In this document: one piece after another, positions 4,459 through 7,083 of the stretch
Numbering within the stretch: position 1 is the first letter of the stretch
Layout of the letters: the number at the start of each line of letters is the position of its first letter
Assembly: GCA_003644335.1 (NCBI GenBank)
Contig: QNCB01000062.1
Coordinates: 1-7,083, forward strand
Length of the DNA stretch: 7,083 nt
DNA from: Planctomycetota bacterium
GTDB taxonomy: Bacteria > Planctomycetota > Phycisphaerae > SM23-33
Direction of reading: 5' to 3'
Notes under the pieces: generated by a model
The model's input: the letters and a program-made list of their open reading frames with translations, nothing else
Told to the model about the DNA's origin: nothing
Database searches by the model: none
Made by a program: the position numbers and the translations under genes

Positions 4459-5739
4459 ATGGACCCTATCAAACAGGAAGTGTTAGACATAGCGACCCGG
4501 GCCAGGCAGGCGGGGGGGGTGTTGGCTTGTAGCACGGGTCAACAGCGAGACGACGCGCTCCGCTCCTGCGCCAAAGCTATCCGCCAAGCCCGCGAGCAAA
4601 TCCAGGCTGCCAATGCTGAGGACTTGGCCCGCTCGGACGAGCTGGGCCTGAGCGAAGCTATGGTGGACAGGCTGGCGCTGACCGACACGCGGATCGAGGG
4701 CATGGCCAGGGCGTTGGAGCAGATAGCAAGCCAGGTCGACCCGGTTGGCCAAACTATCTCCGCAGCCAACAGGCCAAACGTACTTCGAGTCGAGAAACGG
4801 CGCGTGCCGATCGGCGTGGTGGGGATTGTTTTTGAATCTCGGCCAAATGTTACCGCAGACGCGGCTGGCCTGTGCATCAAGAGCGGCAACGCGTGCATTC
4901 TCCGCGGCGGGAAGGAAGCTGTCCACTCCAATCTCGCCATCGCCTCTGCCATCCGCACAGGCCTGGGCGAAGCGGGGTTGCCGGCGGAGTGCGTAACGGT
5001 GCTGGACAAGACCGACCGGGCGTTCGTTCCAGCCCTGGCCACAGCTTGCGGATATATCGACCTGATAATTCCCCGTGGCGGCGAGAGCCTGATCCGGGCG
5101 GTCGTGGAGGCTGCGACTATTCCGGTTATCAAACATTACACGGGCAACTGTCATGTCTACATCCACGCCGCAGCAGAGCCTGACATGGCTCGGCGAATCA
5201 CGCTAAACGCCAAGACGCAAAGGCCCGGCGTGTGCAACGCAGCGGAGACTCTGCTGATAGACCAAACAATCGCCCAGGTCCAGCTGCCAGGTTTGGCGAA
5301 GGAACTTATAGCCGCGGGGGTCGAGCTGAGAGTCTGCGAGCAAAGCGCGAAAATACTCGCCCAGGCTGGGATTGACAGCGAGAAAATCAGGCCCGTCTGC
5401 GACGAAGACTGGGCGGAGGAATTTTTGAACCTTACACTGGCGGTGAAAATCGTCGATGGGCTGGAAGCAGCCATCGCCCACATCAACAAGTATGGTTCGA
5501 AGCACACCGACGCGATAATCACCGCCGATATGTCAGCAGCCAACCGGTTCGCCCAGGCGGTGGACACCGCCAGCGTCATGGTCAACGCATCGACGCGATT
5601 CAGCGATGGCGGCGAGTATGGCTTGGGCGCGGAGATCGGAATCAGCACCGACAAGCTCCACGCCCGAGGCCCGATGGGCGCAGCAGACCTGACAACCTAC
5701 AAATGGATCGTTACAGGCCAGGGCCAGGTGCGAAAGTAA
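4459..5739 (+). CDS. proA: Glutamate-5-semialdehyde dehydrogenase (gamma-glutamyl phosphate reductase)
   Basis: ProA reduces gamma-glutamyl phosphate with NADPH to glutamate-5-semialdehyde, the second step of proline synthesis in the cytoplasm. The product is 426 residues, normal for the family. The nucleotide-binding half contains RRVPIGVVGIVFESRPNVT and SGNACILRGGKEA. The catalytic cysteine is C259 in RPGVCNAAETLL. The ProA signature spans about 332-353 (VDGLEAAIAHI followed by NKYGSKHTDAI), and the C-terminal RFSDGGEYGLGAEIGISTDKLHARGPMG is intact in pieces throughout. The start is supported by AGGAG at 6 nt. An eight-G tract at codons 18-20 (4512-4519) is in frame but prone to slippage. 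No proB lies in the window. The gene follows cdaR after 212 bp of repeat-bearing spacer and probably has its own promoter. Confidence 0.97.
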   Translation: MDPIKQEVLDIATRARQAGGVLACSTGQQRDDALRSCAKAIRQAREQIQAANAEDLARSDELGLSEAMVDRLALTDTRIEGMARALEQIASQVDPVGQTISAANRPNVLRVEKRRVPIGVVGIVFESRPNVTADAAGLCIKSGNACILRGGKEAVHSNLAIASAIRTGLGEAGLPAECVTVLDKTDRAFVPALATACGYIDLIIPRGGESLIRAVVEAATIPVIKHYTGNCHVYIHAAAEPDMARRITLNAKTQRPGVCNAAETLLIDQTIAQVQLPGLAKELIAAGVELRVCEQSAKILAQAGIDSEKIRPVCDEDWAEEFLNLTLAVKIVDGLEAAIAHINKYGSKHTDAIITADMSAANRFAQAVDTASVMVNASTRFSDGGEYGLGAEIGISTDKLHARGPMGAADLTTYKWIVTGQGQVRK

Positions 5740-5747
5740 ACTATTTC

Positions 5748-5789
5748 AGATTTTGGATTGTGGATTGTGGATTGTGGATTGCGGATTTG
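5748..5789. repeat. Heptamer tandem repeat GGATTGT
   Basis: Consecutive 7-nt units read GGATTGT three times (5755-5775), then GGATTGC (5776-5782) and GGATTTG (5783-5789), preceded by the related AGATTTT (5748-5754). The array starts 9 nt after the proA stop and covers the most likely start codon of the next gene. Such arrays vary in copy number by slippage, and each 7-nt change would shift the frame upstream of the GTG. Confidence 0.75.
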
Positions 5790-7083
5790 AAAATATAGAT
5801 ATCCCCTGCCGGGCTAATGAGCTGGAGGAGTTGCTCTGGAAGGAATGGCTGCGCGCGAATCGGCTTGGGGCTTATAGTTCGTCGACAATAATAGGTTGTA
5901 ATACCCGCCGATACCATGGGCTGCTCGTCGGAGCTGCGACCCCGCCGGTGGCCAGGCTGATGACACTTTCCACGGTTATGGAGCAGCTTGTCGTGGGGGA
6001 AAATACATACGACCTGGCTACCAACGAGTTCCGCGACACCTTCAGCCCGCGCGGGTTCGAGTATCTCAAAACCTTCCGCGACGATACCGCTGCGACGTTC
6101 GTATACGAGGTCGCCGGCGTCAAACTGACCAAGCAGGTTCTGCTGGCCCAGGACGCCAGTGCTGTGGCTGTTCGCTACGAACTTTCCGACCCGCAACACT
6201 CAGCCAGGCTTATCCTCAGGCCCTTTACCGCCATGCGAGACTTCCATTCGCTCCGCAGCGTCGAAGAGCCTCACAACATGGCTTGGGACAAGTCAGCTGA
6301 CGGGATCGTGGTTTTGGATCACGCAGCAGCAGCTCCGCCGGTGTATATTTCCTGTACCCCAGCTGACTTCCGAGCCGAGGAGCAGTGGTGGTATCGTTTT
6401 TTGTATCGAGCTGAAGCTGCCCGAGGCCAGGGGTGCTATGAAGACCTTTACTCGCCCGGCGTGTTTGTCGTTCATTCAAGCTCCGCGGGGGTATCTCAGC
6501 TGACCGCGTCGCTTGGCGAGCGGGTTGAGGTGGACTTCGACAAGACTCTCAAACATCGCCGAGATAAACTCACATCACTCGCCGCCCCCGTTGCACACCT
6601 TGGCGGCGGTGCCCGGCGATTGGCCATGGCAGCGGATGCGTTTATTGTCACCAGGCCTGGCAGGTCCGGGACTGGCTCGTCGATATTGGCGGGTTTTCCG
6701 TGGTTCGCTGACTGGGGCCGAGATACTTTCATCGCCCTGCCAGGGCTGCTGTTGACGACGGGCCAATTCGCCCAGGCCCGGCAGGTCTTTAGCACCTATG
6801 CCGAGAATATCAGCCTGGGCATGATACCGAACCGGTTTGACGACTATGGTGGCGAGGCTCATTATAATAGTATCGACGCGTCGCTGTGGTTTATCATCGC
6901 AGCCGAGCGATACATGCAGGCCATCGAGGCCGACGCACCGCCGAGCGACAAACGAGCCAAGAACTTTTGGCCTGGCGTGTTGCTGCCCGCTTGCGAAACC
7001 ATCCTCGCCAACTACCGGGCTGGCACGCGGTTCGGCATTGCCGCTGACGCCGACGGGCTGCTCGCTGGCGGGTCGTATCAGAC
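5774..7083 (+). CDS. Glycogen-debranching-type amylo-alpha-1,6-glucosidase, N-terminal part
   Basis: The enzyme family hydrolyses alpha-1,6 branch points in glycogen or related glucans. The frame stays open to the right edge, giving about 436 residues with the C-terminus missing. Counting from GTG 5774, the N-terminal domain shows EWLRANRLGAYSSST (from residue 24) and NTRRYHGLL (from 43). The (alpha/alpha)6 catalytic domain starts with WFADWGRD (310-317), then MIPNRFDDYGGEAHYNSID (350-368) and a segment ending ADGLLAGGSYQ just before the expected LTWMD motif. No in-frame ATG precedes EWL and a TGA at 5690-5692 limits the frame. Possible starts are GTG 5774, TTG 5765, TTG 5753 and TTG 5831. 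GTG 5774 gives the usual distance to EWL, but the start lies within the heptamer array and has no Shine-Dalgarno site. It lies 34 bp after proA and may be co-transcribed. Confidence 0.9.
   Translation, partial: MDCGFENIDIPCRANELEELLWKEWLRANRLGAYSSSTIIGCNTRRYHGLLVGAATPPVARLMTLSTVMEQLVVGENTYDLATNEFRDTFSPRGFEYLKTFRDDTAATFVYEVAGVKLTKQVLLAQDASAVAVRYELSDPQHSARLILRPFTAMRDFHSLRSVEEPHNMAWDKSADGIVVLDHAAAAPPVYISCTPADFRAEEQWWYRFLYRAEAARGQGCYEDLYSPGVFVVHSSSAGVSQLTASLGERVEVDFDKTLKHRRDKLTSLAAPVAHLGGGARRLAMAADAFIVTRPGRSGTGSSILAGFPWFADWGRDTFIALPGLLLTTGQFAQARQVFSTYAENISLGMIPNRFDDYGGEAHYNSIDASLWFIIAAERYMQAIEADAPPSDKRAKNFWPGVLLPACETILANYRAGTRFGIAADADGLLAGGSYQ

Noticed and set aside
1..7083. CRISPR array, tRNA or rRNA genes
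   Set aside because: No regularly spaced direct repeats of CRISPR length, no T-loop motif within a cloverleaf and no rRNA-like blocks were found by eye.

Overview
The window looks like chromosomal DNA from a bacterium of about 50% GC. I lean towards Planctomycetota, Phycisphaerae-like. The reasons are an N-terminally anchored CdaA/YbbR pair, a degenerate receiver-like protein, weak or absent Shine-Dalgarno sites, and gene-poor spacers full of short interspersed repeats. This placement is inference, because no rRNA or marker search was possible.

Layout. Positions 1-694 hold no convincing gene. They contain an inverted-repeat element (138-226) and a small hairpin (431-452), then a regulatory stretch: a candidate upstream activator site (511-538), a near-consensus sigma-54 promoter (607-622) and a leader hairpin (648-669). 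A small receiver-like CDS follows at 695-1123. Downstream are a CATGAAG-type repeat (1132-1158), a second copy of the candidate activator site (1258-1285) and a perfect-consensus sigma-54 promoter (1431-1446). That promoter fires into about 450 nt with no credible ORF, many local helices and a very strong intrinsic terminator (1862-1909). I read this as a sigma-54-dependent structured RNA. Positions 1910-2342 are gene-free and rich in repeats and hairpins.

The right part is housekeeping-like. cdaA (2343-3182, diadenylate cyclase) overlaps cdaR (3179-4246, YbbR-domain regulator) by ATGA, so the two are probably translationally coupled and together control c-di-AMP synthesis at the membrane. 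After a 212-bp repeat-bearing spacer comes proA (4459-5739, glutamate-5-semialdehyde dehydrogenase of proline synthesis). A glycogen-debranching-type amylo-alpha-1,6-glucosidase follows 34 bp later. It starts without an ATG near position 5774, inside a heptamer tandem repeat, and runs off the right edge.

The most interesting signal is the left half. Two sigma-54 promoters 0.8 kb apart, each preceded by the same bipartite sequence (TTTTGCGACAGT, 9 nt, ATGCGwC), drive a phospho-acceptor-less receiver protein and a long structured RNA. This could be a small undescribed sigma-54 regulon in which protein and RNA are co-induced. The promoters, repeats and terminator are read directly from the sequence. 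The activator and the RNA's function are inference.
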